Assembly: GCA_017442365.1 (NCBI GenBank)
Contig: JAFRZW010000004.1
Coordinates: 139,445 to 203,444, forward strand
Direction: 5' to 3'
Length of the DNA stretch: 64,000 nucleotides
From: Rikenellaceae bacterium
GTDB lineage: Bacteria > Bacteroidota > Bacteroidia > Bacteroidales > Rikenellaceae
Within the stretch, counting starts at the first letter, position 1; each line of letters begins with the position of its first letter. Below the pieces are notes generated by a model. The model saw nothing but the letters and a program-made list of their open reading frames with translations. It made no database searches and had not been told where the DNA came from. Below are positions 1-8,867 of the stretch, piece by piece. Made by a program: the position numbers and the translations under genes.

Positions 1-512
1 AAAATGGGGAACATCGTGCGCCAATCGCCGAACGTCAGCGACAGATACGACGCAATAGGCGACGCCAGCATCAACGACAGATTACGCGCTACCTGCCCCA
101 CGGTCAGATATCCCGTCATCTTCTGCGGCGGTGCGAGTGTCGCCAACAGCGGATTGACTGCCACCTGCAACACCGTATTGCCAATACCAATCAGCGCGAA
201 TGCCGCAAAATAGACCTCGAAGCAATCAATTGGCGCCATTGGCAAGAGCAATCCGACGATCGAGATCAGGTAGCCAATCGTCGCCGTTGCTTTGCGCCCA
301 ATGCGATTCATCACACGTGCCGTAGGCAGAGCCAAAAACAGAAACCACACAAAGACCATCGACGGCAGCAATCCCGCCACCGTATCGCTCAACGAATATT
401 GCGCCTGCACGTAACTTGTTGCGAATCCAACCGTATCGCTGAATCCGAAAATATAGAACCCGAACACCACAGGTGCGATCACCGCCAAAGAGTGAGTTTT
501 AGTCTGAGTCAT
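1..512 (-). CDS. MFS sugar transporter, FHS/FucP-like (N-terminal part)
   Basis: Reading leftward from an ATG at 512, the frame stays open to the window edge, so only about the first 170 residues are present. The product begins MTQTKTHSLAVIAPVVFGFY and is strongly hydrophobic, with several transmembrane helices. It carries an MFS loop after helix 2 (RVMNRIGRKA) and a helix segment GNTVLQVAVNPLLA that resembles the fucose/glucose-galactose H+ symporter (FHS) branch. A role in sugar uptake across the inner membrane is inferred from this resemblance; the substrate cannot be told. A good promoter lies just upstream at 537-568. Confidence 0.75.
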   Translation of the reverse strand, partial: MTQTKTHSLAVIAPVVFGFYIFGFSDTVGFATSYVQAQYSLSDTVAGLLPSMVFVWFLFLALPTARVMNRIGRKATATIGYLISIVGLLLPMAPIDCFEVYFAAFALIGIGNTVLQVAVNPLLATLAPPQKMTGYLTVGQVARNLSLMLASPIASYLSLTFGDWRTMFPI

Positions 513-536
513 AATCGTAGTCTATTTTGTTGTTTT

Positions 537-568
537 CAAAGATACGAATAATTATCGAAACTTGCAAA
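537..568 (-). promoter_or_regulatory. Bacteroidota-type promoter for the MFS gene
   Basis: On the minus strand a -7 box TATCTTTG (complement of 537-544) is preceded by TTTG (complement of 565-568) with a 20-base spacer. This matches the Bacteroidota sigma-ABfr consensus TTTG-N19-21-TAnnTTTG. It lies 25 bases before the start codon. Confidence 0.65.
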
Positions 569-657
569 AACGGTCTTACCCATCACCCAAAATATAACCC
601 AGAAGCGATTTTACGAGCGTTTTTAGCTGTAATTAGAATTTTTTTGTCATTTTTTGA

Positions 658-666
658 GGGGGGGGG
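658..666. repeat. G9 homopolymer tract
   Basis: Nine consecutive G residues on the plus strand lie 22 bases before the -7 box at 688-695, where the -33 element of that promoter would fall. Such tracts are slippage-prone; any effect on expression of the small downstream ORF is inference. Confidence 0.7.
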
Positions 667-687
667 ATTTTCGTACCAAAATTTTAC

Positions 688-695
688 TATATTTG
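688..695 (+). promoter_or_regulatory. -7 box TATATTTG upstream of the small membrane ORF
   Basis: The octamer fits TAnnTTTG. No clear TTTG -33 box is found at the usual 19-21 base distance, where the G9 tract lies instead. The next start codon is at 742. Confidence 0.5.
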
Positions 696-741
696 CAGTC
701 GGGGAGAGAACTAAATGTGTTAGGTTAGCATTGGTATCGTA

Positions 742-891
742 ATGATTGAACAGACTACGTTGGATTTTATTCTGTTGTGCCTTGTATTGGGTACAACCGC
801 ATTGGTTATCGCTCTAATTGCTCACGCCATCAAACGTCGCCGCCGCAGGCTGATGATCGACCCCATCGATCACCGCAAGCATAAGAAATAG
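742..891 (+). CDS. Small single-pass membrane protein (49 aa), unknown
   Basis: I do not recognise this protein. Residues about 9-30 form one hydrophobic helix (DFILLCLVLGTTALVIALIA) followed by a very basic stretch, IKRRRRRL, and a basic tail ending HRKHKK. That predicts one membrane span with a cytoplasmic C-terminus. Support for a real gene comes from an upstream TATATTTG box, the ATG start, and a strong hairpin terminator 25 bases after the stop codon. It is monocistronic, between the divergent MFS gene and the convergent gpmI. It could also be a leader or a non-coding transcript. Confidence 0.5.
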   Translation: MIEQTTLDFILLCLVLGTTALVIALIAHAIKRRRRRLMIDPIDHRKHKK

Positions 892-916
892 CTGGTCGCG
901 TCGTTCGAACTCTTAA

Positions 917-962
917 AAACAATAAAGCGCAACGAGTGTGAACTCGCTGCGCTTTATTGTTT
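917..962. terminator. Bidirectional hairpin terminator
   Basis: Two 21-base arms (917-937 and 942-962) pair with one mismatch around a 4-base loop. The arms begin AAACAATAAAGCGC and end GCGCTTTATTGTTT, so A/T runs flank the stem on both sides. It sits between the small ORF (plus) and gpmI (minus) and can serve both. Confidence 0.85.
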
Positions 963-983
963 GCTGTTATCTCGGTCCAGCTC

Positions 984-2513
984 CTACTTGAACTCAACCA
1001 GAGCCTTACCGGTCATCTCGGCAGGCTGCTCCAAGCCCATCAGTTTCAGAACGGTCGGTGCTACATCAGCCAACACACCATTCTCGACCTTAGCCACGCG
1101 ATCCGATACAACCACGATGGGTACAGGATTCAGCGAGTGAGCCGTATTAGCCGAGCCGTCCTCGTTGATTGCATTGTCGGCATTACCGTGGTCAGCGATC
1201 TGAACAACCTCGTAGCCATTAGCAATCGCAGCCTCAACAACCGCCTCAACGCACTCATCAACTGCCTTAACCGCCTTAACGATTGCGTCATAGATACCCG
1301 TATGACCAACCATATCGCCATTAGCAAAGTTCAAGCAGATGAAGTCGTACTTCTGCTCACCGAGAGCCTCAACCAGCTTATCCTTAACCTCGTATGCGCT
1401 CATCTCGGGCTGCAAGTCGTAGGTAGCAACCTTCGGCGACGCAACTAGAATACGCTCCTCATTCTCGAACATCTCCTCGCGGCCACCGTTCAAGAAGAAG
1501 GTTACGTGAGCATACTTCTCGGTCTCGGCAATACGCAGCTGCTTCAAGCCCTGCTTCGACACATACTCACCAATGGTATTCTGCACGTTCTCCTTATCGA
1601 ACAGAATATGCAGACCCTCGAACTTAGCATCGTAGGGAGTCATACAGTAGTAGTACAGTGGCATAGTCTTCATACCCTCCTCGGGCATATCCTGCTGAGT
1701 CAGCACGATAGTCAGCTCCTTGGCGCGATCGTTACGATAGTTGAAAAAGATCACTACGTCATTAGGCTTAATCGTACCGATAACCTGACCCTCAGCATCG
1801 ATAGCCACGATCGGCTTAACGAACTCATCGGTTACACCCTCATCATACGACTTCTGCATAGCCTCAACCATATCGCTCGAAGGCTCACCTACGCCATTAA
1901 CCAGCTGGTCGTAAGCAATCTTCACACGCTCCCAACGCTTATCGCGGTCCATAGCGTAGTAACGACCGATGATCGACGCAATGCGGCCGGTTGTCTTAGC
2001 CAAATGATTCTGCAACTGCTCGATAAAGCCCTTACCACTGCGAGGATCGGTATCACGACCGTCCATAAAACAATGCACAAAGGTATTCTCAATGCCATAC
2101 TCCTTCGAGATGTCGCACAGCGTAAACAGATGATCGAGCGACGAATGAACACCACCGTCCGAAACCAGACCCATAAAGTGAACATTCACGCCATTCTTCT
2201 TTGCATACTCGAACGCTGCAACGATCTCCTTGTTCTGCATAATCGAGCCATCGGCTGCTGCGCGGTTGATCTTCACCAAGTCCTGATAAACGATACGACC
2301 TGCACCAATATTGAGGTGGCCCACCTCCGAGTTACCCATCTGACCGTTGGGCAGACCAACATTCTCGCCATCGGTACGCAACTCAGCGTGAGGATACTTT
2401 GCGGTCATAGCCGTAATATAGGGAGGATTGACCGTATAGATCACATCGCCCTTAGTCTTGTTGCCAATGCCCCAACCATCGAGGATCATCAGCAAAACCT
2501 TTTTCTTTTCCAT
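984..2513 (-). CDS. gpmI: 2,3-bisphosphoglycerate-independent phosphoglycerate mutase
   Basis: This is a cytoplasmic glycolytic enzyme that interconverts 3- and 2-phosphoglycerate using two Mn ions. At 509 aa it has the usual family length. Visible motifs are ILDGWG near residue 10 (metal-binding Asp12), GNSEVGH with the phosphorylated Ser at residue 62, and the C-terminal metal motif ADHGNADN. The ATG at 2513 gives the canonical N-terminus [15 protein letters not shown]. It lies 19 bases downstream of alaS on the same strand, so the two are probably co-transcribed. The 3' side ends at the bidirectional terminator 917-962. Confidence 0.97.
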   Translation of the reverse strand: MEKKKVLLMILDGWGIGNKTKGDVIYTVNPPYITAMTAKYPHAELRTDGENVGLPNGQMGNSEVGHLNIGAGRIVYQDLVKINRAAADGSIMQNKEIVAAFEYAKKNGVNVHFMGLVSDGGVHSSLDHLFTLCDISKEYGIENTFVHCFMDGRDTDPRSGKGFIEQLQNHLAKTTGRIASIIGRYYAMDRDKRWERVKIAYDQLVNGVGEPSSDMVEAMQKSYDEGVTDEFVKPIVAIDAEGQVIGTIKPNDVVIFFNYRNDRAKELTIVLTQQDMPEEGMKTMPLYYYCMTPYDAKFEGLHILFDKENVQNTIGEYVSKQGLKQLRIAETEKYAHVTFFLNGGREEMFENEERILVASPKVATYDLQPEMSAYEVKDKLVEALGEQKYDFICLNFANGDMVGHTGIYDAIVKAVKAVDECVEAVVEAAIANGYEVVQIADHGNADNAINEDGSANTAHSLNPVPIVVVSDRVAKVENGVLADVAPTVLKLMGLEQPAEMTGKALVEFK

Positions 2514-2532
2514 CGTGTTTCTTTGTATCTTT

Positions 2533-5157
2533 TTATTTATTCAACTCATTTTTGATCAACTCCACAGCAACGTCGATAGCCTTCTGCATACCCTCGGGGT
2601 TCTTACCACCTGCCGTTGCAAAGAAGGGCTGACCACCGCCACCGCCATTAATCTCCTTTGCTGCCGTGCGAACTACCTGCGACGCATTGACACCCGCAGC
2701 GACAATCTCATCACCAAGCATAATGGTCAGCGTAGCCTTACCACCCGCAACCGAGCCGGCAACAAACACCAGACGAGGCATCTTAGAACGCAAGTTATAG
2801 GCCAAATCCTTCACAAACTCAGTCGGACGCTCGATTGTACGCGCAATCAACTGCATACCGTTGGTCTCAGGGCACGCATTAGCCAGCTTCTCGGCCATTG
2901 CCGAGATCTGCTCACGACGCATCTGCTCAACCTCGTGGCTCAAAGCGTCGTTGCTCTCAATCAGTCGCTGGATTGCAGGAACAATCTTCGAGTTATGGAA
3001 GAACTCCTCGATCTGACGAATCGTATCCTCAGCTGCATAGAGCACCTTCTCGGCACCCACGCCCGTAACTGCCTCGATACGACGCACACCAGCCGAAATT
3101 GCGCTCTCGCTCATAATCTTGAATACACCGATGTTACCCGTAGCCGAGGTGTGAGTACCACCACACAGCTCAACCGACTCACCGAAACGTACCATACGCA
3201 CCTTGTCGCCATACTTCTCGCCGAACAACATCATTGCACCAGCCTCGCGTGCCTCATCAATCGGGCACTCACGACGCTCATCGAGAGGACTGTTGGCACG
3301 AATTGCAGCATTTACCAACTGCTCAACCTCGCGCAACTGCTCGTTGGTTACCTTCTGGAAGTGCGAGAAGTCGAAACGCAAGCCCATCGGCGACACCATC
3401 GAACCCTTCTGCTCAACGTGCGTACCAAGCACCTTACGCAACGCAGCGTGCAACAGGTGAGTTGCGGTGTGGTTGTTAGCCGATGCCTGACGCTTCTCGG
3501 CATTAACCTCAGCACGGAACGTAGCCTCGACGTTCGAAGGCAGCGTATCGGTGATATGGATCGTCAGACCGTTCTCCTTCTGAGTATCGGTAATAGCCAC
3601 GCGCTCGCCATCAGCCTCAATCGTACCAACGTCGCCAACCTGACCACCCGAATTACCATAGAACGGTGTGTGATCGAATACGATCTGGTAGTAGCTCTTA
3701 CCCTTGGTGGTTACGCGACGATAACGTGCAATGCGCACCTCATCAACCAGCGTATCGTAACCTGTGAAGGTGCTCTGGTCGATTGCCATTACCTCAACCC
3801 AGTCGTCCGTAGCCACAGCCGCAGCATTACGCGAACGCTCCTTCTGTGCCTGCAACTCCTTCTCGAATGCGGGCAGATCAACCTCGACACCCTGCTCGTG
3901 AGCGATCAGGTCGGTCAAGTCGATCGGGAAACCGTAAGTATCATAGAGCAAGAAGGCATCACGACCACTGATCTGGCTCTTGCCCTCGGCCTTAGCGCGA
4001 CGAATCACATCGTCCAACAGATTGATACCCGTAGCCAGCGTACGCAGGAACGAGTTCTCCTCCTCCGAGATTACCTTCTCGATCAGTGTCTGCTGAGCAC
4101 GCAACTCGGGGAACTGATCACCCATCTGCTCGACCAAGCCTGCTACCAACCAGCAGATAAACGGCTCATTGAAACCGAGATAGGTATAGCCATAACGTAC
4201 TGCACGGCGCAAGATTCGACGGATTACATAACCTGCCTTAACGTTCGAGGGCAGCTGACCATCGGCAATCGAGAATGCAATAGCACGCAAGTGGTCAGCG
4301 ATAACACGCATCGCCACGTCGCACTTTTCATCGACGCCATACTGCTTGCCACACATATCAGCCAATCGCTTGATTGTCGGCTGGAACACATCAGTATCGT
4401 AGTTCGACTTCTTGCCCTGCAAAATCATACACAGACGCTCGAAACCCATACCCGTATCGACGTGGTTCTTCGGCAGCGGCTCCAACGAACCATTAGCCTT
4501 GCGGTTGAACTGCATAAATACGTTGTTCCAGATCTCGATCACCTGCGGGTGATCTTTATTGACCATCTCACGACCGGGGATCAAAGCGATCTCCGCCTCA
4601 TCACGCAGGTCGAAGTGGATCTCGCTACACGGACCGCACGGACCGGTATCGCCCATCTCCCAGAAGTTGTCCTTCTTGTTGCCACGAATGATATGATCGG
4701 CGGGCAAGAAACGCAACCAGAAATCGTAAGCATCCTGATCGAACGGCACACCGTCCTCCTCCGAGCCCTCGAATACGGTTGCATACATACGCTCCTTAGG
4801 CAGTTTATACACCTCGGTCAGCAGTTCCCACGCCCACTCGATAGCCTCTTTTTTGAAATAATCACCAAACGACCAGTTGCCGAGCATCTCGAACATAGTG
4901 TGGTGATAGGTATCGTGGCCTACCTCCTCCAAGTCATTATGCTTACCCGACACGCGCAGGCACTTCTGCGTATCGCAAACTCGGGGTGCCTTGATCGGGG
5001 CGTTACCCAAAAACATATCCTTGAACTGGTTCATACCTGCATTGGTGAACATCAGCGTCGGATCATTCTTTACAACCATCGGTGCCGAGGGCACTACCAC
5101 GTGGCCTTTGCTCTCGAAAAATTTGAGAAAGGCCTCTCTAATTTTGTTGCTTTCCAT
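2533..5157 (-). CDS. alaS: Alanyl-tRNA synthetase
   Basis: This class II synthetase charges tRNA-Ala with alanine in the cytoplasm. The 874 aa product matches the usual length of about 875. It starts [19 protein letters not shown], the conserved entry to the catalytic domain. The class II region includes [17 protein letters not shown]. The editing domain has the zinc motifs [12 protein letters not shown] and [13 protein letters not shown], and a DHHA1-type C-terminal domain ends at [15 protein letters not shown]. It is the first gene of an alaS-gpmI unit whose promoter overlaps that of the divergent M23 peptidase genes. Confidence 0.98.
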   Translation of the reverse strand: MESNKIREAFLKFFESKGHVVVPSAPMVVKNDPTLMFTNAGMNQFKDMFLGNAPIKAPRVCDTQKCLRVSGKHNDLEEVGHDTYHHTMFEMLGNWSFGDYFKKEAIEWAWELLTEVYKLPKERMYATVFEGSEEDGVPFDQDAYDFWLRFLPADHIIRGNKKDNFWEMGDTGPCGPCSEIHFDLRDEAEIALIPGREMVNKDHPQVIEIWNNVFMQFNRKANGSLEPLPKNHVDTGMGFERLCMILQGKKSNYDTDVFQPTIKRLADMCGKQYGVDEKCDVAMRVIADHLRAIAFSIADGQLPSNVKAGYVIRRILRRAVRYGYTYLGFNEPFICWLVAGLVEQMGDQFPELRAQQTLIEKVISEEENSFLRTLATGINLLDDVIRRAKAEGKSQISGRDAFLLYDTYGFPIDLTDLIAHEQGVEVDLPAFEKELQAQKERSRNAAAVATDDWVEVMAIDQSTFTGYDTLVDEVRIARYRRVTTKGKSYYQIVFDHTPFYGNSGGQVGDVGTIEADGERVAITDTQKENGLTIHITDTLPSNVEATFRAEVNAEKRQASANNHTATHLLHAALRKVLGTHVEQKGSMVSPMGLRFDFSHFQKVTNEQLREVEQLVNAAIRANSPLDERRECPIDEAREAGAMMLFGEKYGDKVRMVRFGESVELCGGTHTSATGNIGVFKIMSESAISAGVRRIEAVTGVGAEKVLYAAEDTIRQIEEFFHNSKIVPAIQRLIESNDALSHEVEQMRREQISAMAEKLANACPETNGMQLIARTIERPTEFVKDLAYNLRSKMPRLVFVAGSVAGGKATLTIMLGDEIVAAGVNASQVVRTAAKEINGGGGGQPFFATAGGKNPEGMQKAIDVAVELIKNELNK

Positions 5158-5233
5158 TCTCTATTTTTGATGTTTATTTGTTATCAAATCACGTAATAAT
5201 TGGTCGCGCGCGTTCGTTATTACACGCGAGAAC

Positions 5234-5264
5234 TTGCAAAGTTACACATTTTGCTGTAATTTTG
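5234..5264 (+). promoter_or_regulatory. Promoter for the M23 peptidase pair
   Basis: A TTG (5234-5236) and a -7 box TAATTTTG (5257-5264) are separated by 20 bases. The ATG of the first peptidase follows at 5293. It overlaps the oppositely oriented alaS promoter. Confidence 0.65.
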
Positions 5265-5271
5265 CCCAAAA
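5237..5271 (-). promoter_or_regulatory. Promoter for alaS-gpmI, overlapping the divergent promoter
   Basis: On the minus strand, -7 box TAACTTTG (complement of 5237-5244) is preceded by TTTTG (complement of 5267-5271) with a 22-base spacer. Its -7 box falls within the spacer of the plus-strand promoter, so the two polymerases would compete. Confidence 0.55.
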
Positions 5272-5292
5272 TGCGCAGCGTTTTTTAATGAT

Positions 5293-6267
5293 ATGGAGAA
5301 AAAAGAGTATAAATTCAACCCGCAGACACTCACTTACGAGGTCGTAACCGCGCCTTTCAAGTTGCGGTACTACCGTCTGTTGCGCAAAATTCTGGTTGCG
5401 TTTATCCTCGCTTCGATCTTCAACGCAATCTTCTCCTACTTCTTCTACTCGCCAAAACTCTATCGCATTCACCGCGAGAATAACGAGTTGGTCATCAAGT
5501 ATCGTATCCTGCAAAGCAAGATCGACGCCTCGATGAATCAGTTGAACGAGATCAAACACCGCGACAACCGCGTCTATCGCACACTGTTTGCCGCCGACAC
5601 GCTCTCGATCGACGGCATCTATTCGCCCTATCCCGATTCGAAATATGCCTCGTTGCGTGGCGACGACTACTCGTCGCTAATGACCTCGACGTGGATTAAA
5701 CTCGATGAACTTACACGCAAGACTTATCTCGAATCTCGCTCGCTCGACGAGTTGCAGATTTTGGCCAAGAACAAGGAGAATATGTCGCTGGCAGTGCCTG
5801 CTATTATGCCCATTGACAAGAAGTTGCTTCGTGGCCATATCGGCGCGTACGGTATGCGTTTTCACCCCAAATTGCACATTTGGCGACCTCACAAGGGTAT
5901 CGACCTCGGAGGCACAATCGGCGACCCGATCTATGCCACGGGCAACGGTACGGTCAAAGAGGTGGAGATCACCCGCTCGCGTCGCGGTTATGGCACGCAG
6001 ATCGTGATCGACCACGAGTTCGGCTACCAGACCCGCTACGCCCATTTGGATAAGGTGTGGGTCAAGGAGGGCGACAAGATTGTGCGCGGACAACGCATTG
6101 CAGATCTGGGTAATACGGGTATTTCGACCGGTCCCCACCTGCATTACGAAGTGATGTATATGGGACATCACGTAAATCCGATTAATTACATTAACAAGAA
6201 TATGAGTGCCGAAGAGTTTGAGGATATCATCAGCTCGGCACGCGAAACCACTTATGAAGCAGACTAA
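5293..6267 (+). CDS. M23 family cell-wall metallopeptidase, paralogue 1
   Basis: This 324 aa protein has one N-terminal membrane helix (about residues 32-52), a coiled-coil-like linker containing LVIKYRILQSKIDASMNQLN, and a C-terminal LytM/M23 domain. The zinc ligands and catalytic residues are visible as HKGID (H-x3-D) and HLHYEV (H-x-H), so it should be an active peptidoglycan endopeptidase or LytM-type regulator anchored in the inner membrane and facing the periplasm. The next gene is a paralogue of the same architecture that begins 14 bases before this stop, implying translational coupling. Single M23 genes beside alaS occur in other Bacteroidota. Confidence 0.9.
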   Translation: MEKKEYKFNPQTLTYEVVTAPFKLRYYRLLRKILVAFILASIFNAIFSYFFYSPKLYRIHRENNELVIKYRILQSKIDASMNQLNEIKHRDNRVYRTLFAADTLSIDGIYSPYPDSKYASLRGDDYSSLMTSTWIKLDELTRKTYLESRSLDELQILAKNKENMSLAVPAIMPIDKKLLRGHIGAYGMRFHPKLHIWRPHKGIDLGGTIGDPIYATGNGTVKEVEITRSRRGYGTQIVIDHEFGYQTRYAHLDKVWVKEGDKIVRGQRIADLGNTGISTGPHLHYEVMYMGHHVNPINYINKNMSAEEFEDIISSARETTYEAD

Positions 6268-7219
6268 TAATCAATCTCGCGCCGAACGTGTCGAGCATAT
6301 GCGCCGCCGTCGCCAACTGCGACAGAAGGTCTCGCGCGGTGTGATCCAAGCATTCGTTTGGATCGGATTGGCCGTTTGCTACTATCTCGGATTCTCGCTC
6401 TTCTTCGACACCCCGACCGAATATGCCGCCAGACACTCGACCGACCGCCTGCGCGAGGAGTATGAGGTGCTGAGTGCTCGCTACGACTCGCTGTCGAAGG
6501 TAATCGAGAATGTGGCTCAGCGCGACAAAAATGTATTCAATATTATGTTCGAGGCTGACCCCTACGATATGGGCGAGGGGCACGTCAGCAGTTGGGCGCG
6601 CTATGAGAATCTCATCGATCAGCCCACCGACGTTCTTTCGCGTACATTCAATCAGCGCGTGGCATCGATGGAGAAAAACATTGACGCCCTCACCACCTCC
6701 TATCGCAATCTGCTGTACAAAATTCACAATACGGGCAACGAACGCAACTATATCCCTGCAATTCAACCCGTTATCAATGACGAATTAACGCTGCTGACCG
6801 CTTCGTATGGTATGCGAATCCACCCCTTCTTCAAGACGCTGGCGTCGCATCAAGGTGTCGATTACACCGTCCCCGAGGGCACCCGCGTCTTTGCTACTGC
6901 CGACGGCCGCGTCAGCGAGGTGGCTCTGCGCAACTCGACATCGGGTCAAACTCTCGTAATCGATCACGGCAACGGCTACACTACCTCATACAGCCACCTG
7001 AGTAAGGTTTATGTCAAGCGTGGGGCGACGGTACGTCGTGGCGATATCGTGGCGCTGAGTGGCAATACGGGTCTTTCGCTCGCACCACACCTCCATTATG
7101 AGGTGCGTTACAACGGTATGCGTGTCGATCCGATCCATTACTTCTTTATGGAGCTGACACCCGACCAATACTATCGCATTATGCAGATCGCGCAGTCGGG
7201 AATGCAGTCGTTTGACTAA
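6254..7219 (+). CDS. M23 family cell-wall metallopeptidase, paralogue 2
   Basis: The product is 321 aa from the ATG at 6254. An upstream in-frame start would lie deep inside the preceding gene and is unlikely. It has a basic N-terminus (RRRRQLRQK), one membrane helix (about 31-52), a coiled-coil linker and a C-terminal M23 domain with HQGVD (H-x3-D) and HLHYEV (H-x-H), so the catalytic set is intact. It shares its layout with the gene before it, which it overlaps by 14 bases. The expected role is peptidoglycan cleavage or regulation at the inner-membrane/periplasm face. A terminator follows at 7223-7254. Confidence 0.88.
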   Translation: MKQTNNQSRAERVEHMRRRRQLRQKVSRGVIQAFVWIGLAVCYYLGFSLFFDTPTEYAARHSTDRLREEYEVLSARYDSLSKVIENVAQRDKNVFNIMFEADPYDMGEGHVSSWARYENLIDQPTDVLSRTFNQRVASMEKNIDALTTSYRNLLYKIHNTGNERNYIPAIQPVINDELTLLTASYGMRIHPFFKTLASHQGVDYTVPEGTRVFATADGRVSEVALRNSTSGQTLVIDHGNGYTTSYSHLSKVYVKRGATVRRGDIVALSGNTGLSLAPHLHYEVRYNGMRVDPIHYFFMELTPDQYYRIMQIAQSGMQSFD

Positions 7220-7222
7220 AAC

Positions 7223-7254
7223 AAAGCCTACCAACTTTTCGGGTGGTAGGCTTT
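7223..7254. terminator. Convergent hairpin terminator
   Basis: A perfect 11-base stem (AAAGCCTACCA at 7223-7233 with its complement at 7244-7254) has a 10-base loop and lies between convergent genes. It can terminate both the M23 operon and the minus-strand transglutaminase-like gene. Confidence 0.8.
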
Positions 7255-7260
7255 ATCGTT

Positions 7261-8505
7261 TTACTCTTCATAGGGCGATTGCCAGAACAGCAGCTCGTCG
7301 CATATACGGAGATCGTTCCAACCTATCGCACTCGATTCCGAGTTTATCTTATCGTAAGGCATAAGCGCAATGTAGCGATACGTCTGCCCCTCGATGACGG
7401 TTTCGGCATTGAATCGCGAGTGCTCCATACACACCAAGTAGTAGAGATTCTTTGCCATATAGTGGTCGATGTAATACTCTTTGGTTTGCGGCGATCGGTG
7501 ATTCCAATTTGCATAGTCGTTGATCTGCAAAGGTTTATCGTTACGGATACGCTCGCGCACTTCGGCGATCGAGAGCATTGTTCCATTCTCGTCCATCACA
7601 AAGAGATCAAACGTCGGATCGACCCACACCCATTTATTGAGCGTGTTGCTATATACGACGGTTATAACGTGGCAGTCGCTCACATAATTCATTGGCATAC
7701 AGGTTACAAATCGCGCCTTGAAACCCATTGCGAGATATACCTCGGTGAGCATCTGAGCCATCATACGGCAATTTACGCCACGATTCTCCTCTCGGCAGAG
7801 CTCGATCATAGCGGCTGTATTCTTAATCTTGGGATTATCCGAGTTGCCATCGTGTGGGACAACCTCGTGAACCCAATGCAGAAGGTTTTTAATCTTTGAA
7901 ATTTCGTCGCCTGAGCCAGCTACGCTATCCAACTTGAATTGCTGGCGCAGTTGAACCAAATCGGGATTGTTGGGTGCCATATAGCGGAACTTTATACCCT
8001 CGGGGTGCAGACCAGAATAGTAGGGCTTGGCATCTTTCAGAATTTGTTTGTAGTCGCCCCACTTCTGCAAGCGTTCCATACATTTCACGAAACGCGGTTC
8101 TTTGCGCAGTGAATTTAGATCGCTATCGGTGTTAATGTGCGACAGACGTATCTCCTCACGATTGATCACGCGGTCGGTGTAATATTCAAAAGTGCTCAAC
8201 GCCCCTCTCTTGTCGCCTGCAAGAGCTTGCCAACAAGCCAAATTATAGTAGAAATTACCCGACAGATCCGTGTCCCACAAATACTCCTGACGCACCGAAT
8301 CGGGCTGAGCCATAATGATTTTGCGGTATTGCTTCTGATTGGCGACAAGTCGTTTCCAATCTTGCTGCTCGTAGAGTTGATCTGCCTCCTTATCAAGGCG
8401 TTCGAGTTGTTGCTGCCAAGCAGGCGTTTGTGCCCACGCGGTGTTAGCCACAACAGCGAGGGCGAGTAGAATAATCTTTTTCAGATTCGCAAAATTTTTC
8501 TTCAT
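7261..8505 (-). CDS. Secreted transglutaminase-like (papain-fold) protein
   Basis: This 414 aa protein has a signal peptide (MKKNFANLKKIILLALAVVA, cleavage near AWA-Q). The N-terminal half is helical and may be TPR-like (CWQALAGDKRGALSTFEYY). The C-terminal half is a transglutaminase-like domain with Cys246 in GVNCRMMAQML, His279 in SDCHVITVVYS and Asp296 in WVWVDPTFD, the expected Cys-His-Asp triad. Such proteins act as proteases or amidases on extracytoplasmic substrates; the substrate here is unknown. The gene stands alone downstream of the candidate 6S RNA and ends at the terminator shared with the M23 operon. Confidence 0.75.
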   Translation of the reverse strand: MKKNFANLKKIILLALAVVANTAWAQTPAWQQQLERLDKEADQLYEQQDWKRLVANQKQYRKIIMAQPDSVRQEYLWDTDLSGNFYYNLACWQALAGDKRGALSTFEYYTDRVINREEIRLSHINTDSDLNSLRKEPRFVKCMERLQKWGDYKQILKDAKPYYSGLHPEGIKFRYMAPNNPDLVQLRQQFKLDSVAGSGDEISKIKNLLHWVHEVVPHDGNSDNPKIKNTAAMIELCREENRGVNCRMMAQMLTEVYLAMGFKARFVTCMPMNYVSDCHVITVVYSNTLNKWVWVDPTFDLFVMDENGTMLSIAEVRERIRNDKPLQINDYANWNHRSPQTKEYYIDHYMAKNLYYLVCMEHSRFNAETVIEGQTYRYIALMPYDKINSESSAIGWNDLRICDELLFWQSPYEE

Positions 8506-8640
8506 AACATTTATAATTTTAAGTACCTTTGACTATATGACGCACGAAGCTACAAGAAGTTAAACCGACAGGGTGATTTTCGGCAAAAACCCGTATGTTC
8601 GTAAATCATTCACATATCGTCATAGGCGACCTGCGCAAAT

Positions 8641-8830
8641 AAAAAAAGCGCAGACATTCGCCATACGCTGTCGGGCTCACCACAAGCCACAATTCTTTAT
8701 GGGAAATCTGCGCCAATCAGGCACAATACTCCCAACAAGAATTGTTCTAACTCGTTTGCTTACGAGGTGGTGATTCGACAGCGATTGAGTTATATGTTAT
8801 TATAAAATGGCTAAATTATAGCCTCAATTT
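8641..8830 (-). ncRNA. ssrS: Candidate 6S RNA (ssrS, Bacteroidales-1 type)
   Basis: This 360-base gap has no gene but folds well on the minus strand. The outer stem CGCTGTCG pairs with CGACAGCG (8776-8783 with 8666-8673). Then CACCAC pairs with GTGGTG (8767-8772 with 8678-8683), followed by a bubble holding a small CTCGT/ACGAG hairpin on one side. The terminal stem is ACAATTCTT with AAGAATTGT (8737-8745 with 8689-8697) plus GGGA/TCCC. A closing stem, an asymmetric central bubble and a terminal stem are the hallmark of 6S RNA. The promoter at 8837-8867 and a T7 run at 8641-8647 give a transcript of about 190 bases, the usual 6S size. The name rests on architecture, not on a database match. Confidence 0.6.
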
Positions 8831-8836
8831 CTTCGA

Positions 8837-8867
8837 CAAATATACAAAATCTTTTGCAATTGCAAAA
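8837..8867 (-). promoter_or_regulatory. Strong promoter for the 6S-like RNA
   Basis: The minus-strand -7 box TATATTTG (complement of 8837-8844) is preceded by TTTTG (complement of 8863-8867) with an 18-base spacer. It begins directly after the stop codon of the hydroxyacid dehydrogenase and points into the non-coding gap, which argues for an independent RNA. Confidence 0.7.

Noticed and set aside
2458..5196. A 912-codon open frame on the plus strand opposite alaS
   Set aside because: alaS is unmistakable in the other strand, and the antisense translation has no recognisable domain and an odd composition. It is a by-product of the codon usage (frequent TCG and few codons that make antisense stops).
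8761..8790. GATTCGACAGC resembles the 5' end of tmRNA on the plus strand
   Set aside because: No alanine-tRNA-like ends, tag reading frame or required length of about 350-400 bases was found; the same bases form the outer stem of the minus-strand 6S candidate.
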